Shown: positions 17,748 to 24,698 of the stretch, one piece after another | How the letters are laid out: each line of letters opens with the position of its first letter | Numbering within the stretch: position 1 is the stretch's first letter | Source of the DNA: Streptococcus toyakuensis | GTDB lineage: Bacteria > Bacillota > Bacilli > Lactobacillales > Streptococcaceae | DNA: 64,000 nt | Direction: 5' to 3' | Assembly (NCBI RefSeq): GCF_024346585.1 | Contig: NZ_AP024523.1 | Coordinates: 753,001-817,000, forward strand | Made by a program: the position numbers and the translations under genes | Notes under the pieces: model-generated | Told to the model about the DNA's origin: nothing | Databases searched by the model: none | What the model saw: only the letters and a program-made list of their open reading frames with translations

Positions 17748-18323
17748 TTGACAAACTCACTAAAAAGGCAGGATAATTTGCCCTCAGAATTTCCCCAACA
17801 ACCACTACAACAAAATGCGGACAGAATTTATAATATTGAGCAAGCAAACAGTGTAAATCATATCGTTAATGTTACACCTATACGGCAGATACTCTCTTCC
17901 AATGAATATTATAACCTATTTATAATTTACAATGAGAAGTATGAAGAGAACTCGTTTAGTTTAAACAATGATAGGGTTTTTCAATACACAAATTCAGCAA
18001 TTAGTCAAAAGTTCAATCAATTCACTTTAGAAGATATTGATGAAATAATGAGTTTGCCAGCTTTATTCCTTCCAGAATATAGTGAGGCGAAACAAGAGAT
18101 AAAAACTGGATTTTTTGGAAAATTAGTAGATATAGATAAAAGAGCTGGATATATAAAATTTGATTTTCAGAAAGAATGTGAAATTGATTTAAATCTGATC
18201 GAACTTCATCAATCAGAATTAAAAATAGAAGATTGGGAATTAAGTAGGACTCACTGGGCAATTAAAAGAGCCAATTTAAAGAACATTTTAAAAGGCTTTG
18301 GTAATGGCAACGAAACAGAGTAA
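17748..18323 (+). CDS. Unknown protein B of a two-gene accessory module
   Basis: 191 aa, starting at TTG 17748 with AAGGAG seven bases before it. Residues 22-37 (QNADRIYNIEQANSVN) match the C-terminal tail of protein A. After a proline/glutamine-rich lead comes a helical domain (IRQILSSNEYYNLFIIYNEKYE) and a C-terminal block with TGFFGKLVDIDKRAGYIKFDF and LSRTHWAIKRANLKNIL, which look like conserved family motifs. No membrane segment, nuclease or ATPase motif is visible. The 10-bp gap and shared motif indicate that A and B form one complex. Function is unknown; a conflict or stress role is inference from its cargo position. Confidence 0.75.
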   Translation: MTNSLKRQDNLPSEFPQQPLQQNADRIYNIEQANSVNHIVNVTPIRQILSSNEYYNLFIIYNEKYEENSFSLNNDRVFQYTNSAISQKFNQFTLEDIDEIMSLPALFLPEYSEAKQEIKTGFFGKLVDIDKRAGYIKFDFQKECEIDLNLIELHQSELKIEDWELSRTHWAIKRANLKNILKGFGNGNETE

Positions 18324-18540
18324 AGAAGTAAAAATTCAACGTGAAGTTGAAGAGTGGCAACGTCTTACGGCATGGAGTTTGTGACACAAAATGAAAGTGT
18401 CAATCCAAAGATTGACAAAGCCTTATCAAAAGCTAGAACGAACTTATAAGATGTCAATAATGCGGTAGGACGTTATGAAGAGGTCGTCAATCTCGTCAAA
18501 TTTGGTAAAGACGAAATGAAATTAGATGGATTATTTATTG
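18304..18540 (+). pseudogene. Decayed coding remnant after protein B
   Basis: ATG 18304, inside the end of protein B, begins a 26-codon frame (MATKQSKEVKIQREVEEWQR...) ending at TGA 18382. The next frame continues with coding-like text (EFVTQNESVNPKIDKALSKA, then stop, then VGRYEEVVNLVKFGKDEMKLDG). Frameshift plus stop imply a broken gene; the style recalls small phage proteins but I cannot name it. Confidence 0.5.
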
Positions 18541-18562
18541 AGGTAATAGCGATACCTGCATT

Positions 18563-18670
18563 TAACATCATAGAAGCGTGTGTGTGGCGGAATAAGTGAA
18601 AACTATAGTCTGGTAGTCCTAAAGCAGATAGACGCTTTTTAAGAGTTGCTCTTTCATTTCTATCGCACAT
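18563..18670 (-). pseudogene. Fragment of a second tyrosine recombinase
   Basis: On the minus strand: RATLKKRLSALGLPDYSFHLF then RHTHASMMLNAGI, the H-x-x-R box of phage-type tyrosine recombinases. Both the catalytic Arg I region and the terminal Tyr are missing. It differs from the intact integrase (which has HKLRHTGATL), so it comes from another element. Confidence 0.8.
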
Positions 18671-18924
18671 ATAATTCCCGTATATGGTTGGGAATATGAG
18701 TGAAGATTTTCTGTTTCGTTCGCTTTTTTGTCTAATCTATCGATTTTAAAAATTTATAATAAAGAATTACTGAAATCAAAATCTTTTTGTCCCAGTCTCT
18801 TATGTTGTTTAATAGAGTTGCTATTGCATCAATTATATCTGTTTTTTGTGGTTCTGGTATTTGTTCAAGTTGAGTGATAATATAGCGAATTGAATTTCGA
18901 GAGTTTTTACTCAGTTAATTTTTC
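18671..18924. other. AT-rich stretch without an intact gene
   Basis: On the minus strand about 60 codons are open without an ATG (about 18735-18910; contains YIITQLEQIPEPQKTD and RDWDKKILISVILYYK), which reads like the C-terminal remnant of a protein. Otherwise I see nothing up to the pcpA promoter. Confidence 0.35.
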
Positions 18925-18952
18925 TTGACTTAAAATTTAAAAATGATATACT
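18925..18952 (+). promoter_or_regulatory. pcpA promoter with AT-rich inverted repeat
   Basis: TTGACT (18925-18930), 16-bp spacer, extended TGA-TATACT (18944-18952). The spacer overlaps the inverted repeat TTAAAATTTAA (18930-18940). In pneumococcus pcpA is repressed by the Mn-responsive regulator PsaR; this repeat over the promoter is a plausible PsaR site (inference). The 5' leader is about 130 nt. Confidence 0.65.
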
Positions 18953-20440
18953 ATGTTTATGGAGAGATAACAATTTATAAAATGTACTACTCTATTCTAC
19001 TAGATAATGCTTGAATAAAACTTTTTATAACAACGGCTAGCAAAGTTATAGTTTTATATCTATTAGAAAATAAATATGTAAGGAAATTTATATGAAAAAA
19101 GAACAGTATTATCATTAACTACAGCTGCGGTTATATTAGCAGCATATGTCCCTAATGAACCAATTCTAGCAAATACACCTAGTTCGGAAGTGATCAAAGA
19201 GACTAAAGTTGGAAGTATTATTAAACAAAATAATATCAAATATAAGGTTCTAACTGTAGAAGGCAACATAGGAACTGTTCAAGTGGGTAATGGAGTGACT
19301 CCTGTACAGTTTGAAGCTGGTCAAGATGGAAAATCATTCACGATTCCTACAAAAATCACAGTAGGTGATAAAGTATTTACCGTTACTGAAGTAGCTAGTG
19401 AAGCTTTTAGTTATTATCCAGATGAAACAGGTAGAATTATCTACTATCCTAGCTCTATTACTATTCCATCAAGCATAAAAAAAATACAAAAAAACGGCTT
19501 CCTTGGAAGTAAAGCTAAAACTATTATTTTTGAGAATGGCAGTCAGCTGGAGAAAATTGAAGATAAAGCTTTTAATTTTTCTGAATTAGAAGAGATTGAA
19601 TTGCCTGCATCTCTAGAATATATTGGGACAAGTGCATTTTCTTTTAGTCAAAAATTGAAAAAGCTAACCTTTTCCTCAAGTTCAAAATTAGAATTAATAT
19701 CACATGAGGCTTTTGCTAATTTATCAAATTTAGAGAAACTAACATTACCAAAATCGGTTAAAACATTAGGAAGTAATCTATTTAAAAATACTACTAGCTT
19801 AAAACATGTTGATGTTGAAGAAGGAAATGAATCGTTTGCCTCAATTGATGGTGTTTTGTTTTCAAAAGATAAAACCAAATTAATTTGTTATCCAAGTAAA
19901 AAAAATGACGAAAGTTATAAAACACCTAAGGAGACAAAAGAACTTACATCATATTCGTTTGATAAAAATTCTTATTTGAAAAGACTCGAATTGAACGATG
20001 GTTTAGAAAAAATCGGTACTTTTGCATTTGAAGATGCGATTAAACTTGAAGAAATTAGCTTACCAAATAGTTTAGAAACTATTGAACGTTTAGCATTTTA
20101 TCGTAATTTAGAATTAAAAGAACTTATATTACCAGATAATGTTAAAAATTTTGGTAAACATGTCATGAACGGTTTACCAAAATTAAAAAGATTAACAATT
20201 GGTAATAATATCAACTCATTGCCGTCCTTCTTCCTAAGTGGCAGCTTAGATTCATTAAAGGAAATTCATATTAAGAATAAAAGTACAGAGTTTTCTGTGA
20301 AAAAAGATACATTTGCAATTCCTGAAACTGTTAAGTTCTATGTAACATCAGAACATATAAAAGATGTTCTTAAATCAAATTTATCTACTAGTAATGATAT
20401 CATCGTTGAAAAAGTAGATAATATAAAACAAGAAACTAAC

Positions 20441-20776
20441 GTAGATAAACCTAAAGAAGGAACAGGTAAAACTGAAACTGACGTAGCTAAACCTAAAGAA
20501 GGAACAGGTAAAACTGAAACTGATGTAGCTAAACCTAAAGAAGGAACAGGTAAAACTGAAACTGATGTAGCTAAACCTAAAGAAGGGACAGATAAAACTG
20601 AAACTGACGTAGCTAAACCTAAAGAAGGGACAGGTAAAACTGAAACTGACGTAGCTAAACCTAAAGAAGGAACAGATAAAACTGAAACTGACGTAGCTAA
20701 ACCTAAAGAAGGGACAGGTAAAACTGAAACTGATGTAGCTAAACCTAAAGAAGGAACAGGTAAAACTGAAACTGAT
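20441..20776 (+). repeat. 42-bp tandem repeat in pcpA, 8 copies
   Basis: Encodes V-(D/A)-K-P-K-E-G-T-(G/D)-K-T-E-T-D eight times with few silent or single-base differences; a ninth partial unit begins at 20777 (VAKPKKNSNQG). It lengthens the wall-spanning linker before the choline-binding modules. Confidence 0.95.
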
Positions 20777-20815
20777 GTAGCTAAACCTAAAAAGAATTCT
20801 AATCAGGGAGTAGTT

Positions 20816-21292
20816 GGTTGGGTTAAAGACAAAGGCTTATGGTATTATTTAAACGAATCAGGTTCAATGGCTACTGGTTGGGTTAAAGATAAAGGCTTAT
20901 GGTATTACTTAAACGAATCAGGTTCAATGGCTACTGGTTGGGTTAAAGATAAAGGCTTATGGTATTACTTAAACGAATCAGGTTCAATGGCTACTGGTTG
21001 GGTTAAAGATAAAGGATTATGGTATTACTTAAACGAATCAGGTTCAATGGCTACTGGTTGGGTTAAAGACAAAGGCTTATGGTATTACTTAAACGAATCA
21101 GGTTCAATGGCTACTGGTTGGGTTAAAGACAAAGGATCATGGTATTATCTTGATACTGCTGGAGCTATGAAGACAGGTTGGTTTACAGTTTCTGGTAAAT
21201 GGTACTATACCTATAATTCAGGAGATTTATTAGTAAACACCACTACACCCGATGGCTATCGAGTCAATGCTAACGGTGAGTGGGTAGGATAG
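20816..21292 (+). repeat. 60-bp choline-binding repeats of pcpA
   Basis: Five almost identical 60-bp units (GWVKDKGLWYYLNESGSMAT), one divergent unit (GSWYYLDTAGAMKT) and the terminal unit (GWFTVSGKWYYTYNSGDLL...). Aromatic residues form the choline sites that anchor the protein on teichoic acids. Starts at 20816, 20876, 20936, 20996, 21056, 21116 and 21176. Confidence 0.93.
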
Positions 21293-21324
21293 GTATCCAT
21301 TAGCTAAATCTAATCATTCTGAAC

Positions 21325-21360
21325 TAAAAAATCTTCTTACATATGTAGGAAGATTTTTTA
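21325..21360 (+). terminator. pcpA terminator
   Basis: TCTTCTTAC / GTAGGAAGA stem with one wobble pair around ATAT, A-rich before and T-rich after; works in both directions. Confidence 0.75.
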
Positions 21361-21361
21361 G

Positions 21362-21412
21362 ATTCTCAAAACTAGTTTAAAAGACTACGCTATTTAAACC
21401 AATTTTGAGAAT
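21362..21412. repeat. Long inverted repeat beyond pcpA
   Basis: ATTCTCAAAACTAGTTTAAA pairs with TTTAAACCAATTTTGAGAAT (18 of 20 exact, the rest wobble) around an 11-nt loop. No T tail. Could be a small mobile repeat or a 3' RNA stabiliser. Confidence 0.5.
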
Positions 21413-21970
21413 GGATATATAAGGATATTCAGAAATCTAGTTGGTCAACTTTTGTATTTTGAATATACCTTAGATGGTGACGATGTCTTGGTATATCTGA
21501 TACTCACTTACATATTCTAACTTATTTTAACTAAGATAAAACTGTAGTGGTGAATTTGCTACAAATAGTGTAGAGGCGTTATTTGAAAAATATACAAAAA
21601 AGGAACTCCAATTTACATTTGAGTTCCTCTTACTTTTAATTGTCCGAATCAATATTCTTATTTCAAAAAAAGGTAGTGATTCGGCTGATTTTTATTGCAA
21701 TGTAGTGAAATTTGAAATTTCAAGAATCGCTTTAAATCAAGGTTTCTACCGTATATTGACGTGTAGTGAATCCCTATTTCACTTCTGTAAAACTAAATAA
21801 GGGAAACTTTTGATATTCTGGTTCGATTTTTGCTTATTTTTTATGAAAGTTTACCTTATTTTGATGAAATTGATTAAAATTAGTTGAAATTTTATGTTTT
21901 GAAAACTTATGAAAACGTTGATTTTAAAGCACTTTGAAATTAGATGAAATAAGTGGTGCCCCAACCAGAT
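21413..21970. other. Non-coding right end of the island
   Basis: No credible gene. It holds a bidirectional hairpin with AGGAACTC/GAGTTCCT (21601-21628; better T run on the minus strand), GTAGTGA repeats at 21673, 21702 and 21763, the arm-site copy at 21846-21862 and then the right att core. This looks like the recombination-protein binding end of an integrative element. Confidence 0.55.
21846..21862 (+). repeat. Candidate integrase arm site, right
   Basis: AAAGTTTACCTTATTTT, identical and co-directional to 11383-11399 beside the integrase gene. Confidence 0.5.
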
Positions 21971-21971
21971 T

Positions 21972-21999
21972 TTAAGAAAGCTCGTAAAGCATCACAATT
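21972..21999 (+). repeat. Putative attR core
   Basis: 28-bp copy of 11257-11284 with one T/A difference. In frame it reads KKARKASQ but then LVNVN instead of FSKR-stop, so this side is a degenerate copy of the S9 tail. Confidence 0.75.
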
Positions 22000-22117
22000 A
22001 GTAAACGTTAATTCGAAAGAATTACTATATTTTAAAAGAGCACATTTTCAAAGAATTTTTTCTTTTGGATTCAATTCCTAATTAATCAATGAACTTAATA
22101 CTAGGTCTCGAAAAGAA

Positions 22118-22342
22118 TTATGCTTCCTCTTTCTGTCTGAGTTCAAAGAGGTCTTCTACTTTCAGATTAAAAACTTGAGCAATTTTAAGAGCCATTTCCA
22201 GCGAAGGGTTGTAACGATTATTTTCCAAGTGCAGAATTGTCTCGCGTCGCATGCCGATGAGGTCGGCTAACTCCTGCTGGGTCATGCCTGTGGACTCACG
22301 AACAGATTTGAGATTAGTAATAATCTTGCTTTCTTTGGCCAT
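22118..22342 (-). CDS. XRE-family HTH regulator
   Basis: 74 aa from ATG 22342 (GGAGAGGATAAGC upstream). Almost the whole protein is a Cro/C1 HTH (LKSVRESTGMTQQELADLIGMRRETILHLENNRYNPSLEMALKIAQVFNLKVEDLFEL). It follows the membrane gene by 2 bp in the same direction, a common pair in Firmicutes in which the small regulator controls its own operon. The likely operator is the 29-bp tandem repeat at 22941-22998. It lies just outside the right att core. Confidence 0.9.
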   Translation of the reverse strand: MAKESKIITNLKSVRESTGMTQQELADLIGMRRETILHLENNRYNPSLEMALKIAQVFNLKVEDLFELRQKEEA

Positions 22343-22344
22343 GC

Positions 22345-22923
22345 TTATCCTCTCCGTTCCAAGATAAAATAGACAACCGCAAAGATGCAAATCAAGACAG
22401 CTATGCTAAAAAATATCTGTCCCATGTAAAGAGTGAGAGACCCCATATACCCAATGATAACTGCTAGGATCATCAGTGCACCTAGTATAAAAACAAACAT
22501 CAAGCTAGCTGCCTTTGCTAAATTAGCATAAAAGCGTTCGTCCGGAGTTTCCTTGACATTTTTCAAACAGAAAAAACCAAATACAATCACTTCAATAACG
22601 ATGCCAATTCCCAAAATCCATTCTTTAATACCAGAACTTTCGCTAGGGGTCGCAACCCAAATTCCTACTGTATAAAAAATGCTTGCTGCAAACACAAGTA
22701 TCGTGTAAAGCTTAGCAGACAAGTCAAAAATAATCTTTCCCTTACCTTTCTGACTCTTATGTAGCCAGCTCCAAATAGCTACAATTTGACCTGACACTGA
22801 AATACCAGTAATAACTAACTTGGGTTCCCAACTAAGATTAGAACCAAATAAAACAATAAAATCAATAAAGAGAGCTACGGCAATCATTGCAATGAGGCCA
22901 CGCATTTTTTGACTTTTTTTCAT
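22345..22923 (-). CDS. Polytopic membrane protein paired with XRE regulator
   Basis: 192 aa from ATG 22923 with GGAGG upstream. About six membrane segments (GLIAMIAVALFIDFIVLFG; LVITGISVSGQIVAIWSWL; LYTILVFAASIFYTVGIWV; ILGIGIVIEVIVFGFFCL; SLMFVFILGALMILAVIIG; IFFSIAVLICIFAVVYFIL). No transport or enzyme motif is visible and I cannot assign a family with confidence. Operon with the HTH gene suggests that its level is set by that regulator. Confidence 0.75.
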   Translation of the reverse strand: MKKSQKMRGLIAMIAVALFIDFIVLFGSNLSWEPKLVITGISVSGQIVAIWSWLHKSQKGKGKIIFDLSAKLYTILVFAASIFYTVGIWVATPSESSGIKEWILGIGIVIEVIVFGFFCLKNVKETPDERFYANLAKAASLMFVFILGALMILAVIIGYMGSLTLYMGQIFFSIAVLICIFAVVYFILERRG

Positions 22924-22940
22924 GATAGCCTCCTTTTTTG

Positions 22941-22998
22941 TGTTATAAATATATAACACTTAAATTTTATGTTATAAATATATCACATTTAAATTTAG
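22941..22998. promoter_or_regulatory. Two 29-bp tandem repeats, each with a palindrome
   Basis: TGTTATAAATATATAACACTTAAATTTTA at 22941-22969 recurs as a near copy at 22970-22998. The first unit contains GTTATA-AATA-TATAAC; the second has one change in the right arm. They lie directly upstream of the ribosome site of the membrane gene and include its likely -10. Confidence 0.7.
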
Positions 22999-23431
22999 AA
23001 AGCAAGAATTTATGTGCCAAGGTGGCAATTATTTGAAAAATTTTTTTAATAAAAGCCCTCGATAGTCAAACAACTAAAGAATTCTTTGAAGCAATGCATC
23101 GGATTTGGTTTGGATAGTTTCGTTAATAATATTTGATGATAAAGAATTTTTGAAAAACCTAGATACTGTATGAATCTCTACTTTTTTTCTTAGACTGTTA
23201 TAAAGTCTGTCAGAATAAGCTTTGTAGGTGTAGAAGTTAATTTTTACAGAACTAAATTATTCCCCTATTTAGAATCTATTAATTCATATTTTATAAATTA
23301 ATTAGTAGATATCATTCTTAAAATCCTTGATATTTCGTTTGGGAACGGGCTTGGAATTTAGAAGCCAAGCATCCAAATCACGTTCAGGAGAGATGAAGGG
23401 TTTGAGTTGATGGTCTTTATAAAATGTTTCT
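22999..23431. other. Intergenic, no gene seen
   Basis: About 430 bp of AT-rich DNA with no frame of conviction and no strong hairpin. It ends at a BOX element. Confidence 0.5.
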
Positions 23432-23538
23432 AATACTCTTCGAAAATCAAATTCAAACTACGTCAGCTTTGCCTTGCCGTACTCCAGTACAGCCTGCGGC
23501 TAGCTTCCTAGTTTGCTCTTTGATTTTCATTGAGTATA
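23432..23538 (+). repeat. BOX element, boxA-boxC form
   Basis: Starts TACTCTTCGAAAATCAAATT, contains the GTCAGC...GCCTTGCCGTA boxA core and ends in CTCTTTGATTTTCATTGAGTA (boxC). No boxB. It lies about 100 bp before the rpsP promoter. Confidence 0.85.
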
Positions 23539-23636
23539 AAATAGTATTCACGGCTAGCTTCTTTCAAACATTTATTTCCTACTTCTAACAAATTTCTAAA
23601 TGGTTTAAAAATTTTATAGTCTGTCAAGTTTTTTTC

Positions 23637-23664
23637 TTGACACCTGCTAGAAATCTGCTATAAT
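23637..23664 (+). promoter_or_regulatory. rpsP promoter
   Basis: Consensus TTGACA (23637-23642), 16-bp spacer, extended TGC-TATAAT (23656-23664). The leader holds a hairpin AAATAGC-TCA-GCTATTT (23677-23693) that could be a 5' stabiliser or regulatory site. Confidence 0.85.
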
Positions 23665-23729
23665 AGAACATGTGCTAAATAGCTCAGCTATTTCACCGAA
23701 ATAAAAAAATAAGAAAAGAGAATTTAAAA

Positions 23730-24002
23730 ATGGCAGTTAAAATCCGTTTGACTCGTATGGGTTCTAAGAAAAAACCTTTCTACCGTATCAACGTAGCAGA
23801 TTCACGTTCACCACGTGACGGACGTTTCATCGAAACAGTTGGAACTTACAACCCACTTGTTGCTGAAAACCAAGTAACTTTGAAAGAAGACCGCGTTCTT
23901 GCATGGTTGGCTGATGGAGCTCAACCTTCAGATACAGTTCGCAACATCCTTTCAAAAGAAGGTGTATTGAAGAAATTCCACGATTCTAAATTCTCAAAAT
24001 AA
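23730..24002 (+). CDS. rpsP: 30S ribosomal protein S16
   Basis: Assembly protein of the small subunit 5' domain. The 90-aa sequence [35 protein letters not shown] is diagnostic. It has the strongest promoter in the region and codon use typical of highly expressed genes. khpA follows after 19 bp, and rimM and trmD lie about 3.3 kb further on; in many bacteria these genes are adjacent, so the EamA and hydrolase genes here split an ancestral cluster. Confidence 0.98.
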   Translation: MAVKIRLTRMGSKKKPFYRINVADSRSPRDGRFIETVGTYNPLVAENQVTLKEDRVLAWLADGAQPSDTVRNILSKEGVLKKFHDSKFSK

Positions 24003-24021
24003 GTTTAAAGTAGGTTGACAG

Positions 24022-24261
24022 ATGGATACGATTGAAAATCTCATTATTGCGATTGTGAAACCCTTGATTTCACAACCAGATGCCTTAACTATCAAGATTG
24101 AAGATACACCAGAGTTTTTGGAATATCATTTGGATCTTGATCAAAGTGATGTGGGTCGTGTAATCGGTCGTAAGGGTCGCACTATTTCTGCGATAAGAAC
24201 GATTGTCTACTCTGTCCCAACTGAAGACAAAAAAGTAAGAATCGTTATTGACGAAAAATAA
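24022..24261 (+). CDS. khpA: KH-domain RNA-binding protein KhpA
   Basis: 79 aa consisting of one KH domain with the GxxG loop ([16 protein letters not shown]). In pneumococcus KhpA pairs with KhpB/EloR at the division site and binds many RNAs, and its loss affects cell elongation. It is cotranscribed with rpsP and ends at a clear terminator (24265-24291). Confidence 0.95.
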   Translation: MDTIENLIIAIVKPLISQPDALTIKIEDTPEFLEYHLDLDQSDVGRVIGRKGRTISAIRTIVYSVPTEDKKVRIVIDEK

Positions 24262-24264
24262 GAA

Positions 24265-24291
24265 GAGCGGGACGAATGTCTCGCTTTTTTT
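24265..24291 (+). terminator. rpsP-khpA terminator
   Basis: AGCGGGAC / GTCTCGCT stem with a GAAT loop and seven T. Confidence 0.85.
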
Positions 24292-24353
24292 GTGTGGAGA
24301 AGTGTAAAATAGCATCCATCAAGTAACAGCATAATCGGGATTTGAAGGATTTT

Positions 24354-24569
24354 TGAAGGAGGACATCTAAGACGATAAGAAATCAATTTTTTACTAATAA
24401 AGAAGATATTAGTAAATATAAGAAAGATAAAGCAAGGAAACTGGCAGTTTATATTATCAAAGTAAGGAATCTCCAAGAGGCAGACAAGTTAGAACTTGTG
24501 AGACAAGAACGAGAAAGGCAGACTAGACTCGTAGAGTCCTTTTTAGTTAATGAACTAGATAAAGGGTGA
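24354..24569 (+). pseudogene. Possible small coding remnant without start codon
   Basis: About 70 open codons after GGAGG-like sequence, reading ...TNKEDISKYKKDKARKLAVY and VRNLQEADKLELVRQERERQ up to TGA 24567. The amino acid pattern is coding-like and helical, but no ATG, GTG or TTG lies near the start. Either a decayed gene or chance. Confidence 0.3.
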
Positions 24570-24604
24570 TAGCAGGTATAAAATACTAATCCTAGAAATA
24601 GCAT

Positions 24605-24653
24605 CTAGAATTCTACTATGCTACAATGGAAAGATAGTCTCAAAGAATTCTAG
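24605..24653. promoter_or_regulatory. Inverted repeat around the promoter of the EamA gene
   Basis: CTAGAATTCT (24605-24614) and AGAATTCTAG (24644-24653) are perfect inverted copies that straddle an extended -10 (TGC-TACAAT, TACAAT at 24622-24627). Candidate operator pair. Confidence 0.5.
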
Positions 24654-24698
24654 TTGATCTATCTTGAGAATAGCTACTTTTAAAGGGAGTAACAATCT

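Larger units (their letters stand above)
19092..21292 (+). pseudogene. pcpA: Choline-binding protein PcpA, frameshifted in the signal peptide
   Basis: Surface adhesin with BspA-type leucine-rich repeats and choline-binding repeats. ATG 19092 is followed by only six A, so the frame stops after 8 codons (MKKEQYYH). One extra A gives MKKRTVLSLTTAAVILAAYV, the expected signal peptide, continuous with the long frame that runs to 21292. An internal ATG at 19190 would make a 700-aa protein without a signal peptide. Layout: LRR region about codons 60-410 (repeats such as LEKIEDKAFNFSELEEIELP), Lys/Thr/Glu-rich 14-aa repeats (20441-20776), then seven choline-binding modules. The 14-aa repeat array is unusual for this protein. 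Could be a real off-state, a null allele or a base-calling error. Confidence 0.85.
11257..21999. mobile_element. Integrated island: IME with Rep_2 relaxase plus cargo, rpsI-type att ends
   Basis: Bounded by the 28-bp direct repeats. The minus-strand module int-xis-rep-(TM protein)-FtsK-(small)-sigma-like has every part of an integrative mobilizable element but no type IV secretion genes, so transfer would need a helper. The plus-strand right half holds two unknown genes, integrase debris and pcpA. Streptococcal IMEs with rolling-circle-initiator-like relaxases are a known class. The presence of a second, broken recombinase and the pcpA gene suggest that the island was built in more than one event, so its right boundary as a mobile unit is uncertain. 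Confidence 0.75.

Noticed and set aside
20441..21180. Regularly spaced near-identical repeats that might look like a CRISPR array.
   Set aside because: The 42-bp and 60-bp units are contiguous, in frame, and encode known linker and choline-binding modules; there are no unique spacers or cas genes.
19190..21292. Treating ATG 19190 as the real start of the pcpA gene.
   Set aside because: The frame continues upstream into an intact signal-peptide sequence, there is no ribosome site at 19190, and a surface protein needs that signal.
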